From: Nocardioidaceae bacterium | GTDB lineage: Bacteria > Actinomycetota > Actinomycetes > Propionibacteriales > Nocardioidaceae | Assembly: GCA_013693815.1 (NCBI GenBank) | Contig: CP059259.1 | Span: forward strand, 1,628,712 to 1,637,680 | Direction of reading: 5' to 3' | DNA: 8,969 nt | Shown here: positions 1 through 6,367 of the stretch, one piece after another | Layout of the letters: the number at the start of each line of letters is the position of its first letter | Numbering within the stretch: the stretch's first letter is position 1 | The notes under the pieces: generated by a model | The model's database searches: none | What the model was told of the DNA's origin: nothing | The model's input: only the letters and a program-made list of their open reading frames with translations | Made by a program: the position numbers and the translations under genes

Positions 1-183
1 CCCCTAGAGCGGGTATCGCACGCTCGCTTGCTTCCCCGCTGCTGGGAACTCAAGAACAACCTGACCGTTTACGACGCAAGCTATGTCGCCCTTGCCGAAG
101 CCCTCCCAATGCCACTGCTGACCGCTGACGCACGTTTGGCAGGAGCCCCCGGCCCGCGGTGCCGAATCGAGCTCATCTCCTGA
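1..183 (+). CDS. vapC: VapC-like PIN-domain toxin, C-terminal end (5' truncated by window)
   Basis: Frame 1 is open from the first base and ends at TGA 181-183, giving 60 residues. The fragment matches the C-terminal third of a PIN-domain ribonuclease (VapC toxin, type II toxin-antitoxin). It has an L-P-R-C-W-E-L segment, then Y-D-A-S-Y-V-A-L-A-E with Asp25, then the P-L-L-T-A-D-A-R-L signature with Asp43. In the family these two Asp are the third and fourth metal-binding acids of the nuclease site. The first two acids and the antitoxin would lie to the left of the window. It faces the CsoR-like gene tail to tail with a 43-bp gap and no convincing terminator. By hand count about two thirds of its third codon positions are G/C, which looks lower than in the neighbours and fits a mobile toxin-antitoxin pair. 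The family call is fairly firm; activity and RNA target cannot be judged. Confidence 0.8.
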   Translation, partial: PLERVSHARLLPRCWELKNNLTVYDASYVALAEALPMPLLTADARLAGAPGPRCRIELIS

Positions 184-226
184 GTCCCTCATCGAGGCAA
201 AGCATTGGGGGCAGAGTCCCGAGAGG

Positions 227-487
227 CTATGCCAAGGAGAGAAAGAGCTTCTCCAGCTTCTTGGCATCGATGCTGTCGATTCCGCCGTCGGTGACGCAGT
301 GCTGGAGGCCGGTGGCGACCAAGGCATAGCCACCGCGGTTGATGGCTTTGTTGACGGCGGCGAGCTGGGTCAGGGCGTCCTCGCATTCCGCGCCGTCTTC
401 GAGCATGCGGATCACCGAGGCGAGGTGGCCGTTGGCGCGCTTGAGGCGAGTGATGATGGCCTTGATCTCGTCAGGATCGAGTTGCAC
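227..487 (-). CDS. CsoR/CstR-family (DUF156) thiol- or metal-sensing repressor
   Basis: This 86-residue all-helical protein belongs to the metal-sensitive repressor family DUF156 (CsoR, RcnR, FrmR, CstR). Visible hallmarks are the N-terminal I-I-T-R-L-K-R-A-N-G-H segment that helps bind DNA, Cys35 in E-C-E-D, and Cys64 in L-Q-H-C-V. In copper-sensing CsoR the ligand set is Cys-His-Cys, with the His four residues before the second Cys. Here that position is Gly60, so the copper site looks incomplete. Two Cys without the His is the arrangement of CstR, which senses persulfide by cross-linking them. The start is GTG at 485-487, chosen because AAGGAG lies 6 nt upstream (494-499). The gene overlaps the end of the DUF302 gene by 17 nt, so the two are one operon. 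It most likely represses its own operon and the divergent MMPL gene through the palindromes at 924-977. Family call firm; ligand inferred. Confidence 0.92.
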   Translation of the reverse strand: MQLDPDEIKAIITRLKRANGHLASVIRMLEDGAECEDALTQLAAVNKAINRGGYALVATGLQHCVTDGGIDSIDAKKLEKLFLSLA

Positions 488-896
488 TGCTGACTCCTTC
501 TGCGGCTGCCAGGCTGTCCAGCATCTTGCTCAGCCGCTGGCGCGCATCTGCGGCGACTCCGGCTATTGCTTCGGCGTCGCTGAAGGAGACCATGGCCTCG
601 GGATCGAAGACCTCGACCTTGGTCGCGGTGTCGCTGGTGGCGCTGACCACCACGTTGCACGGCAGCATCGCGGCGATCCGGGGATCGGCTTGGAGCGCCG
701 CGTAGGCGAGTGGGGGCCGGCAAGCGCCCAGGATGACTCTGGGCGGCGTCTCGACGCCGAGCTTGGCGCGGAGCGTGGCTTGCAAATCGATCTCGGTCAG
801 CACGCCGAATCCGGCGTCACCGAGTAGGGCACGCACCTGCTCGACGGTGGCTTCGTACGGTGCGTCGACGGTGGCACTCAAAGTGAACTCGGTCAT
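471..896 (-). CDS. DUF302 domain protein
   Basis: This is a 141-residue soluble protein with no signal peptide or membrane segment. It reads as a nearly complete DUF302 domain: G-F-G-V-L-T-E-I-D-L-Q-A-T near residues 29-41, I-L-G-A-C-R-P-P with Cys59, then D-P-R-I-A-A-M-L-P-C-N-V-V-V with Cys80. The biochemical role of DUF302 is not established. Members often occur beside CsoR-family repressors and sulfur or metal genes, which suggests handling of reactive sulfur or a metal, possibly through the two Cys. The start is ATG 894-896, with a strong AGGAGG about 7 nt upstream (905-910). It is the first gene of a minus-strand operon with the CsoR-like repressor, which starts inside its last codons. 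Its promoter region is shared with the MMPL gene at 997. Confidence 0.88.
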   Translation of the reverse strand: MTEFTLSATVDAPYEATVEQVRALLGDAGFGVLTEIDLQATLRAKLGVETPPRVILGACRPPLAYAALQADPRIAAMLPCNVVVSATSDTATKVEVFDPEAMVSFSDAEAIAGVAADARQRLSKMLDSLAAAEGVSSATRS

Positions 897-921
897 GGGT
901 TTCTCCTCCTGTTTGCTCTCG

Positions 922-927
922 ACTATA
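922..927 (-). promoter_or_regulatory. Possible -10 box for the DUF302-repressor operon
   Basis: Read on the minus strand this is TATAGT, five of six matches to TATAAT, 25 nt before the DUF302 start codon. It abuts and partly overlaps the left palindrome at 924-944, so a bound repressor would occlude it. I see no good -35 at 17-18 bp, so the assignment is weak. Confidence 0.35.
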
Positions 928-944
928 CATCCCCCAGGGGATAT
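924..944. promoter_or_regulatory. CsoR-family operator, left copy
   Basis: The core ATCCCCCAGGGGAT (929-942) is a G/C-tract palindrome flanked by A/T-rich steps (TATAC on the left, ATAT on the right). CsoR/CstR-type repressors bind this sort of site: a C-run meeting a G-run inside A/T borders. It lies between the divergent DUF302-repressor operon and the MMPL gene and overlaps candidate promoter elements of both. The match to the operator style is clear; binding by this repressor is inferred from adjacency. Confidence 0.75.
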
Positions 945-957
945 GCTACCGTCCTCT

Positions 958-977
958 CGATCCCCTGGGGGTTATCG
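958..977. promoter_or_regulatory. CsoR-family operator, right copy
   Basis: The core ATCCCCTGGGGGTT (960-973) is almost exactly the reverse complement of the left operator core, differing at one base, and is bordered by CGAT and ATCG. The centres of the two cores are 935.5 and 966.5, 31 bp apart, close to three helical turns, so two repressor tetramers would sit on the same DNA face. It lies just downstream of the likely MMPL transcription start and upstream of the ribosome binding site, so binding here would block the MMPL transcript. Confidence 0.72.
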
Positions 978-996
978 ACCGAGAGGAGAAATTAAG

Positions 997-3144
997 GTGA
1001 CGATGCGACTTGAGAGCGACCCGGGGTTGGCGGCGACGTTCCGGCCAGGTCCGTTGGGGCGTTTGGGGATGTGGGTCACTCGCCGTCCTCGGCTGGTGAC
1101 GGTCACCTGGGTGCTTCTCGTGGTGGGCTTGGGCATCTTCGCCCCGGCGGTGGAGAAGAACCTGTCAGGCGCCGGATGGCAGGCAAGTGGGTCGGACTCG
1201 GTCGCGGTACGGGAATTGGCTCAGGAGCATTTCGGTGGTAACGCCAGCCATGCGATCCAGGTGGTGATTCATGACTCCGAGGGGTCACTGACGCAAGGGG
1301 ACGGTCCGGCTGTCATCGCTCAGGTCACCGAGTTACTCGAAGCCGAGGATCGGATCGCCGAGGTTGTCGCGCCTATGCCTGGCATGACGCTCAGCCAGGA
1401 CGGCCGTACCGCAATCGTGCTTGCCGGTGCCGGGGTCGACACCAACGAGATGGTGCGCGTCGCCACCGACATCAAGGAGGACCTGGCCCACCTCTCGACC
1501 GGAAGCGTCCAGGTCAACCCGACCGGGTCGTCGCTGTTGTGGTCGGACTTCAACGAGGCCAACCTCGAGGCGATGCTGAAGTCCGAGATGGTCTCCTGGC
1601 CGGTGACGCTGGCTATCCTGGTTCTCGCTTTCGGCGCCCTCGTCGCGGCGGGTCTACCGCTGCTGCTGACGCTCGCCGGGCTGGTCGCTTCGGCGGGCTC
1701 GCTGGTCCTGATCAACGAGCTGATGCCGGTCTCCATCTGGGCGATGAACTTCGCGATGATGTTCGCGCTTGCCCTCGGGATCGACTATGCGCTGTTCATT
1801 GTGGTGCGGTATCGCGCCGCCCGGATGGGGTCACACGAATCCAAGACGCAGGCGATCGCCGAAACGATGGACACTGCCGGCAAAGCCGTGTTGCTGTCCG
1901 GCATCACCGTGCTGGTGTCCCTGTCGGCGGTGATGCTGGTGCCCTCGCCCGCGTTCCGGTCGATGGCCGGCGGGATCATGCTGTCGGTGGTGTTCGTGCT
2001 TGCGGCAACCCTGACCCTGCTCCCGCTGGTGCTGTTCAAGCTCGACCATCGCATCAACAAATTCTCCTTGCCCTGGGTACACCAGGGTGAGCACCGCTCG
2101 GTCCGGTTCCAAGCCTGGGGTGAGCGACTGTGGCGCAGGCCGTTCTTGTACGGCACGGGCGCGTTGGTGGTGCTGGTCGCATTGGCGCTACCTGCCATCG
2201 GGCTGAACACCGCGATGCCCTCGATCAAAGTGTTGCCCGAGGAGGCGAGCGCCAGGATCGGGTACGACGTCGTCAAGGACGCATTCGGTGACGGCGCGCC
2301 CGGCATGCTGCAAGTCATCAGCGACACCACTCAGGCCGAGGCGACCGCTGAGGTGTTGTCGGCCGATCCTGGGTTGGTCGCGGTCATGCCGCCGATGGAG
2401 TCGGTAGCCGGGCTCAGCCTGATCCAGGCGATGCCCGCAGTCGACCCGTCAGACCCCGAGTTGTCGGTGACGGTGGACCGGTTGCGGGAGACCTTGCCCG
2501 ACTCGGCAATGGTCGGCGGCGCGGCGGTGGAGAACCTGGATCTCAAATCCCAACTTGACGCATCCACGCCGCTGGTGATCGGCGTGGTGCTCGTACTCGG
2601 ATTTCTGTTGCTCCTGGTAGCGCTGCAGGCACCGCTGATCGCGCTGCTCGGCACCCTGGCCAGCCTGCTCTCCACGGCGGCTGCATTCGGCGTGGCCAGA
2701 CTGATCTTCCAAGACGGACATGGTGCGGGACTGCTCGGTTTCGAACCGCAAGGCTTCCTCGATGCATGGGCGCCGGTGTTCTTCTTCGCGATGATCTTCG
2801 CCATCGCCATGGACTACACCGTGTTCCTGCTCGCCTCGGCCAAGGAGCACTGGGAGAAGTCCGGTGATCCCCGCGAGGCGATGGTCGGGGCTGTCGCGCA
2901 CTCCGGCCGGGTGATCTTCGCAGCCGGGGCCGTCATGGTCGCGGTGTTCTTCACCTTCGCACTGTCAGGCCCACTGCCGCCCAAGGAGATGGGGGTCATC
3001 CTCGGCATCGCTGTGCTGCTCGATGCTTTCCTCGTTCGCCTCGTGCTCCTGCCCGTGCTGCTCCGCCTTACCGGTGCGGCCGCGTGGGCCTGCCCCGAAT
3101 GGCTACGTCGCATACTCCCACCCATCACGTTCTCCCATGGCTGA
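997..3144 (+). CDS. MMPL/RND-superfamily exporter under CsoR-type control
   Basis: A 715-residue inner-membrane transporter of the MMPL branch of RND pumps, which export lipids, drugs or other hydrophobic cargo using proton flow. It shows the duplicated RND layout: helix 1 at about residues 33-52, an extracytoplasmic domain, a helix bundle from about 199 to 350, helix 7 near 382-402, a second extracytoplasmic domain, and a last bundle from about 525. The proton-relay Asp-Tyr pairs are present in both halves: Asp263-Tyr264 (G-I-D-Y-A-L-F) and Asp606-Tyr607 (A-M-D-Y-T-V-F). I chose GTG 997-999 because AGGAG at 984-988 ends 8 nt before it; ATG 1003 is in frame but more distant. The frame is open farther left, to 733, but that part lies over the operators and the DUF302 gene. 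It diverges from the DUF302-repressor operon and should be induced with it. Cargo unknown. It ends 46 bp from the convergent second MMPL gene. Confidence 0.93.
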   Translation: MTMRLESDPGLAATFRPGPLGRLGMWVTRRPRLVTVTWVLLVVGLGIFAPAVEKNLSGAGWQASGSDSVAVRELAQEHFGGNASHAIQVVIHDSEGSLTQGDGPAVIAQVTELLEAEDRIAEVVAPMPGMTLSQDGRTAIVLAGAGVDTNEMVRVATDIKEDLAHLSTGSVQVNPTGSSLLWSDFNEANLEAMLKSEMVSWPVTLAILVLAFGALVAAGLPLLLTLAGLVASAGSLVLINELMPVSIWAMNFAMMFALALGIDYALFIVVRYRAARMGSHESKTQAIAETMDTAGKAVLLSGITVLVSLSAVMLVPSPAFRSMAGGIMLSVVFVLAATLTLLPLVLFKLDHRINKFSLPWVHQGEHRSVRFQAWGERLWRRPFLYGTGALVVLVALALPAIGLNTAMPSIKVLPEEASARIGYDVVKDAFGDGAPGMLQVISDTTQAEATAEVLSADPGLVAVMPPMESVAGLSLIQAMPAVDPSDPELSVTVDRLRETLPDSAMVGGAAVENLDLKSQLDASTPLVIGVVLVLGFLLLLVALQAPLIALLGTLASLLSTAAAFGVARLIFQDGHGAGLLGFEPQGFLDAWAPVFFFAMIFAIAMDYTVFLLASAKEHWEKSGDPREAMVGAVAHSGRVIFAAGAVMVAVFFTFALSGPLPPKEMGVILGIAVLLDAFLVRLVLLPVLLRLTGAAAWACPEWLRRILPPITFSHG

Positions 3145-3190
3145 GTGGGGACGACACGGGATCCGATGTCGAACCGGCTAGGTGGGATGT

Positions 3191-5536
3191 TCAAACCCGG
3201 GTGAGCTCAGCCTCGTCGGGTTCGTCATCGCGGTAGTGGTCAGCGAGGTGGGGCCGGTGCAGGTTCTCACCTTCGATGTCGACGTTGGGGAGGATCTTGT
3301 CGAGCCAGGTCGGGAGCCACCAGGCCTTCTCCTTCATCAGGTACATCAACGCTGGGATGAGCAGCATGCGGACGATGAAGGCATCGAAGATCACCGCTGC
3401 GGCCAAGGCAAAGCCCATGGACTGGATAATCGGGTCCGGCATGAGGATGAAGCCTGCGAAGACCGAGGTCATGATCAACGCTGCGGCGGTGACGACGCGG
3501 GCGCTGTTGCGGAACCCGTCGACAACAGACTCGCGGAACGTCGCGCCGTGGACGTGGGCTTCCCGGATACGGGTAACCAGGAAGACCTGGTAGTCCATCG
3601 CCAAGCCGAACACGATCCCGATGAGGAAGATCGGCATAAAGCTGATGATGGGCTGCTCGGGGAACCAGCCGAAGGTGCCGTTCTGGAAGATCGCCACGGT
3701 TGCCCCCAAGGTGGCCAGCACCGAGAGCAGGAACCCGAGGGTCGCGGTGAGTGGGATCAGGATGGAACGGAACACCAGGATCAACAGCAAGAAGGCCAGG
3801 CCGATCACGATCGCGAGATAAACCGGCAGGGCACCGGCGAGTTTGGCGGAGATGTCGGTTTGGATGGCCGTGATGCCGGTAACGCCCAAGCGAACACCGG
3901 TATCGGCCTCGATCGCGGCCTCACCGGTTCGGAGGGCATCGAGAAGGTTCTCGGTCTTCTCGTCTTCAGGCCCGTAGGTGGGCTGGATGAGCACCATGGC
4001 GCCGTTGTCGTTGAAAGACGCGAGCATGGCATTGTCCACATCATCTTGTTCGGCAGCCCAGGCGGTGACTTGTTGGAAGGCGAGCTGCTGGGCTGCGGGA
4101 TCGGTGATGTCGCGAGCGTCGACGACGACCACCATCGGCGCGAGCCGACCCGGGCCGAATGCCTCGGTAACCAGATCGGCGGCCTTGCGCTGGGAAGTCT
4201 CGGTCGAGGCAGTGCTGTCCGACGGCAGCGCAAGATGCAGATCCTTCAACGGCACCGCCAGCGCACCGAGAACGACCACGACGAGCAGTGCCCAGGCGAC
4301 AGGCGCCTTACCCACGAAACGCGCCCAACGTACGCCGTTGTTGAGGATGCGGCCGCTGGCTTCGCGCTTGGGGATGTACCGGCGGAATGTGCCGCCGAAC
4401 GCCTTGGACTTCAGCATGCCCAGCAGTGCCGGAAGCAGGGTAAGCGCGACCAGTACGGCCACAGTCACCGTGCCGGCTGCGCCCAGGCCCATGGCGGTCA
4501 GGAACGGGATGCCGACGACCGTCAGCGCGACCAGCGCGATGATCACGGTCAGACCGGCGAACACCACGGCCGACCCGGCGGTGCCGACCGCGACGCCCAT
4601 GGCTTCTTGACGGTCATCGGTATGGTCGAGCTCGCCTCGGAACCGGGCCAGAATGAACAGGGCATAGTCGATGCCGACCGCCAATCCGAGCATCGAGGCC
4701 AAAGCGGTGGTCGAGGACGGTACGTCGAGGACCGCGGTCAGCGCGGTGATGCCCGTGATACCCAGCCCGACACCCAGGCCCGCGGTCAGGATCGGCATAC
4801 CGGCCGCGACCAGGGACCCGAAGGTCAATGCCAAGATCACCAGGGCCAAAGCGATACCGATCAACTCCGCCGCGGCGCCTTCGTTGCCGTACTGCTCCAT
4901 GCCCGAGCCGAAGACCTCGACCGTCAGGCCCGCCTCGCGCGCGGTGTCCATCGCGGCCAGCACCTCGTCCTGCATCTCGGTGGTCACATCGGTGACTTCC
5001 GGTACATCGAATGCGAACCCGATAGTGCCGACTCGACCATCCGACGACAGCGGCGTGCCGACCGCAAGCTGAGCCTGCGCTGCAGCTAGGGCTGCTTCGC
5101 GGTCGAATGGCTTATTTGCGGTCTTGGCTGCCTGTTCAGCTTCGTCGACACCAGCGAGGACAGCTTGCTCCATGCCCGCGGCAGTCTCCAGCGGGCCCAC
5201 AAGATCATCAGGAACTCGCTCCAGCGCCCTCAGATCCGCAACCAACGTCGCGACCGCGGTGGCGTACGGGTCTTCGGACAGTTTGCTTCCCTCCGGTGCC
5301 GCGACCACGATCGTGGCAGTCGCCGCGTCCACGGCTTGAGCTTGCGGGAACAGCTCCTGTTGGAGGTCGGCAGCCTCGACCGACTCGATGCCCGGCATCG
5401 TGAACTGGTCCGACATCGGCTTGGACAAGCTGGTAGCGATCCCACCGATAGCCACCAGGGCGACCAGCCAGCCCAGCAAGAACAGCGGCCAGCGTCGGTA
5501 TGCGGTCTTGCCGAGGCGATAGAGGACAGAAGCCAT
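3191..5536 (-). CDS. MMPL-family exporter, typical actinobacterial type
   Basis: A 781-residue MMPL/RND transporter, distinct from the one at 997. Helix 1 is at about residues 16-37, followed by M-S-D-Q-F-T-M-P-G-I-E-S, a segment typical of actinobacterial MMPL proteins just outside the first helix. Both proton-relay pairs are visible: Asp290-Tyr291 (G-I-D-Y-A-L-F-I-L-A-R-F-R) and Asp648-Tyr649 (A-M-D-Y-Q-V-F-L-V-T-R-I-R). The C-terminal tail W-W-L-P-T-W-L-D-K-I-L-P-N-V-D-I-E-G-E is also a family signature, followed by an acidic cytoplasmic end. The start is ATG 5534-5536, preceded by AAGGA at 7 nt; the frame runs to 5632, but that part overlaps the TetR gene. It lies 40 bp behind the TetR gene on the same strand, so the pair is probably an operon with the exporter under TetR control. 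Likely cargo is a drug, lipid or siderophore-like molecule, but the sequence does not say which. Confidence 0.95.
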   Translation of the reverse strand: MASVLYRLGKTAYRRWPLFLLGWLVALVAIGGIATSLSKPMSDQFTMPGIESVEAADLQQELFPQAQAVDAATATIVVAAPEGSKLSEDPYATAVATLVADLRALERVPDDLVGPLETAAGMEQAVLAGVDEAEQAAKTANKPFDREAALAAAQAQLAVGTPLSSDGRVGTIGFAFDVPEVTDVTTEMQDEVLAAMDTAREAGLTVEVFGSGMEQYGNEGAAAELIGIALALVILALTFGSLVAAGMPILTAGLGVGLGITGITALTAVLDVPSSTTALASMLGLAVGIDYALFILARFRGELDHTDDRQEAMGVAVGTAGSAVVFAGLTVIIALVALTVVGIPFLTAMGLGAAGTVTVAVLVALTLLPALLGMLKSKAFGGTFRRYIPKREASGRILNNGVRWARFVGKAPVAWALLVVVVLGALAVPLKDLHLALPSDSTASTETSQRKAADLVTEAFGPGRLAPMVVVVDARDITDPAAQQLAFQQVTAWAAEQDDVDNAMLASFNDNGAMVLIQPTYGPEDEKTENLLDALRTGEAAIEADTGVRLGVTGITAIQTDISAKLAGALPVYLAIVIGLAFLLLILVFRSILIPLTATLGFLLSVLATLGATVAIFQNGTFGWFPEQPIISFMPIFLIGIVFGLAMDYQVFLVTRIREAHVHGATFRESVVDGFRNSARVVTAAALIMTSVFAGFILMPDPIIQSMGFALAAAVIFDAFIVRMLLIPALMYLMKEKAWWLPTWLDKILPNVDIEGENLHRPHLADHYRDDEPDEAELTRV

Positions 5537-5576
5537 GGTGATTCCTTCGTGGGTGCAGGTTGGAATAAGAGCTAGG

Positions 5577-6170
5577 TCAGTTGAAGAGAGTCGCTGCGTT
5601 GTCGAAAGCGCGTAAGAAGTGGTCCGCCACATGGATCGAGGAGTCAGCCATGAACTCGTCCATAGCGATGTGGAAGAGACACAAGGTGATGCTTGCGATC
5701 ACCCGGGCGGCGAAGACGTCGATCGCCTTTGCCTCCCGCTCGATGATTGCATCGGTGAGGATGTCGACAATCCTTTCGAGGCGCTCGTACACAGCTTTGG
5801 CCAGCCGGGGTTCGTTACGTAGAAGCCGACGGAACCGGGCGATCTCCTGCGCATCGGTCTCGTGCAGGCGCAACACGTTGGCGCCCGCGAGACGAATGTC
5901 GGCCACGAGATCACCTGTCGGCCCGCCCAGCCGGAAAGTGGTGAACGGCTCAGGCTCGGCTGGTATATCGGCGCCCAGTACCGCGTCGATCTTGCTCGGA
6001 ACATAGTTGAACAGTGTCCGCCGCGAGACGCCGACCGCTTCGGCCAGCTCGTCCATCGTGAACCCATCCAGTCCGTGTTCGTCGGCGAGAACCTGAGCAC
6101 AGCGAACGATCTCGCGATGCGTCTGCTCCCGCCGCTGACTGGACCGAGGTACTTTTGCACTCTCAATCAT
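5577..6170 (-). CDS. TetR-family transcriptional repressor
   Basis: A 197-residue regulator with an N-terminal TetR helix-turn-helix at about residues 20-60. Visible parts are R-E-I-V-R-C-A-Q-V-L-A-D-E-H-G-L, then F-T-M-D-E-L-A-E-A-V-G-V-S-R-R-T-L-F-N-Y, where the Tyr anchors the recognition helix in the family. The rest is a variable helical ligand-binding domain. Upstream in-frame starts exist at ATG 6179 and GTG 6188. I prefer ATG 6170 because none has a Shine-Dalgarno and a -10-like TACTAT at 6178-6183 would start the transcript at or just before 6170, giving a leaderless mRNA. The promoter is buried in the nested palindrome 6154-6208, the expected place for autorepression. The gene leads into the MMPL exporter 40 bp downstream, fitting a ligand-responsive efflux operon. 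Inducer unknown. Confidence 0.92.
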   Translation of the reverse strand: MIESAKVPRSSQRREQTHREIVRCAQVLADEHGLDGFTMDELAEAVGVSRRTLFNYVPSKIDAVLGADIPAEPEPFTTFRLGGPTGDLVADIRLAGANVLRLHETDAQEIARFRRLLRNEPRLAKAVYERLERIVDILTDAIIEREAKAIDVFAARVIASITLCLFHIAMDEFMADSSIHVADHFLRAFDNAATLFN

Positions 6171-6208
6171 TAAGTGCATAGTATGCACTTTAGGTATGAG
6201 AGTGCAAA
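6154..6208. promoter_or_regulatory. Nested palindromic operator of the TetR-MMPL operon
   Basis: The core AAGTGCATA-G-TATGCACTT (6172-6190) is a perfect 9+9 inverted repeat centred on 6181. An outer perfect 11-bp inverted repeat, TTTGCACTCTC (6154-6164) and GAGAGTGCAAA (6198-6208), has the same centre. Together they hold four AGTGCA half-sites in alternating orientation, with centre spacings of 17, 11 and 17 bp. The site covers the likely TetR promoter and all candidate start codons, so occupancy should block transcription. TetR repressors commonly bind palindromes of this size beside their own gene. The symmetry is directly visible; binding by this TetR is inferred. Confidence 0.82.
6178..6207 (-). 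promoter_or_regulatory. Possible promoter of the TetR gene
   Basis: On the minus strand TTGCAC (6202-6207) and TACTAT (6178-6183) are 18 bp apart, with three and four matches to the sigma-70-type consensus. A start about 7-8 nt past the -10 falls at 6170-6171, exactly at the ATG, implying a leaderless transcript. Both boxes are parts of the nested palindrome. Assignment by eye. Confidence 0.35.
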
Positions 6209-6226
6209 CTCAACTCCTTTGTTTGC

Positions 6227-6319
6227 TGGCCCGGGTATGCCATTGGACGTGCGATTCCTCGATATCAGAGGCTTCTAGCACCCTGCTCGGCCACAATCGC
6301 ACGTCGAATGGCATGTGCC
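6227..6319. repeat. ~93-bp palindromic intergenic repeat, copy 1
   Basis: This segment aligns with 7610-7701 at about 84 percent identity by hand, with one single-base gap and a perfectly shared 24-bp block (6244-6267 here). It is itself a large inverted repeat: ATGCCATTGGACGTGCGATT (6238-6257) is the reverse complement of the right arm (about 6293-6313) except for one base. The ~38-nt loop holds a smaller hairpin CCTC-GATATCA-GAGG. It fills most of the gap between the ltrA stop and the TetR operator. Nothing in it codes. It could be a MITE or REP-like element, a structured RNA or a transcription barrier; the family is not one I recognise. Confidence 0.75.
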
Positions 6320-6367
6320 GCCAGATCATCGCGGTCGATCGGATCATCGCCGAGCCATAGCTCCCCA

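Larger units (their letters stand above)
919..947 (+). promoter_or_regulatory. Possible promoter of the MMPL gene at 997
   Basis: TCGACT (919-924) and TATGCT (942-947) each match the sigma-70-type consensus at four of six positions and are exactly 17 bp apart. Transcription would begin near 953-955 and run through the right palindrome at 958-977 before the GTG start at 997. The left palindrome fills the spacer between the two boxes. This placement is what a repressor-controlled promoter should look like, but the boxes are inferred by eye. Confidence 0.4.

Noticed and set aside
184..226. Terminator between the VapC fragment and the repressor gene
   Set aside because: The best hairpin is a 4-bp CCTC/GAGG stem with a 3-nt loop and no T-run.
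339..827. Plus-strand open frame of 162 codons opposite the DUF302 and repressor genes
   Set aside because: Shadow of two well-supported minus-strand genes; no family resemblance.
733..996. 5' extension of the first MMPL reading frame
   Set aside because: It runs over the DUF302 gene and both operators and has no ribosome binding site; the AGGAG before GTG 997 fixes the start.
3145..3190. Bidirectional terminator between the convergent MMPL genes
   Set aside because: Only a weak GACA...TGTC pairing with a long loop and no T-run; not enough to call.
3182..5089. A 635-codon open frame on the plus strand, rich in Asp, His, Gln, Arg and Gly
   Set aside because: It is antisense to the second MMPL gene, whose translation has full family motifs. 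The composition is what complementing a GC-rich membrane-protein gene produces; no domain or start signal.
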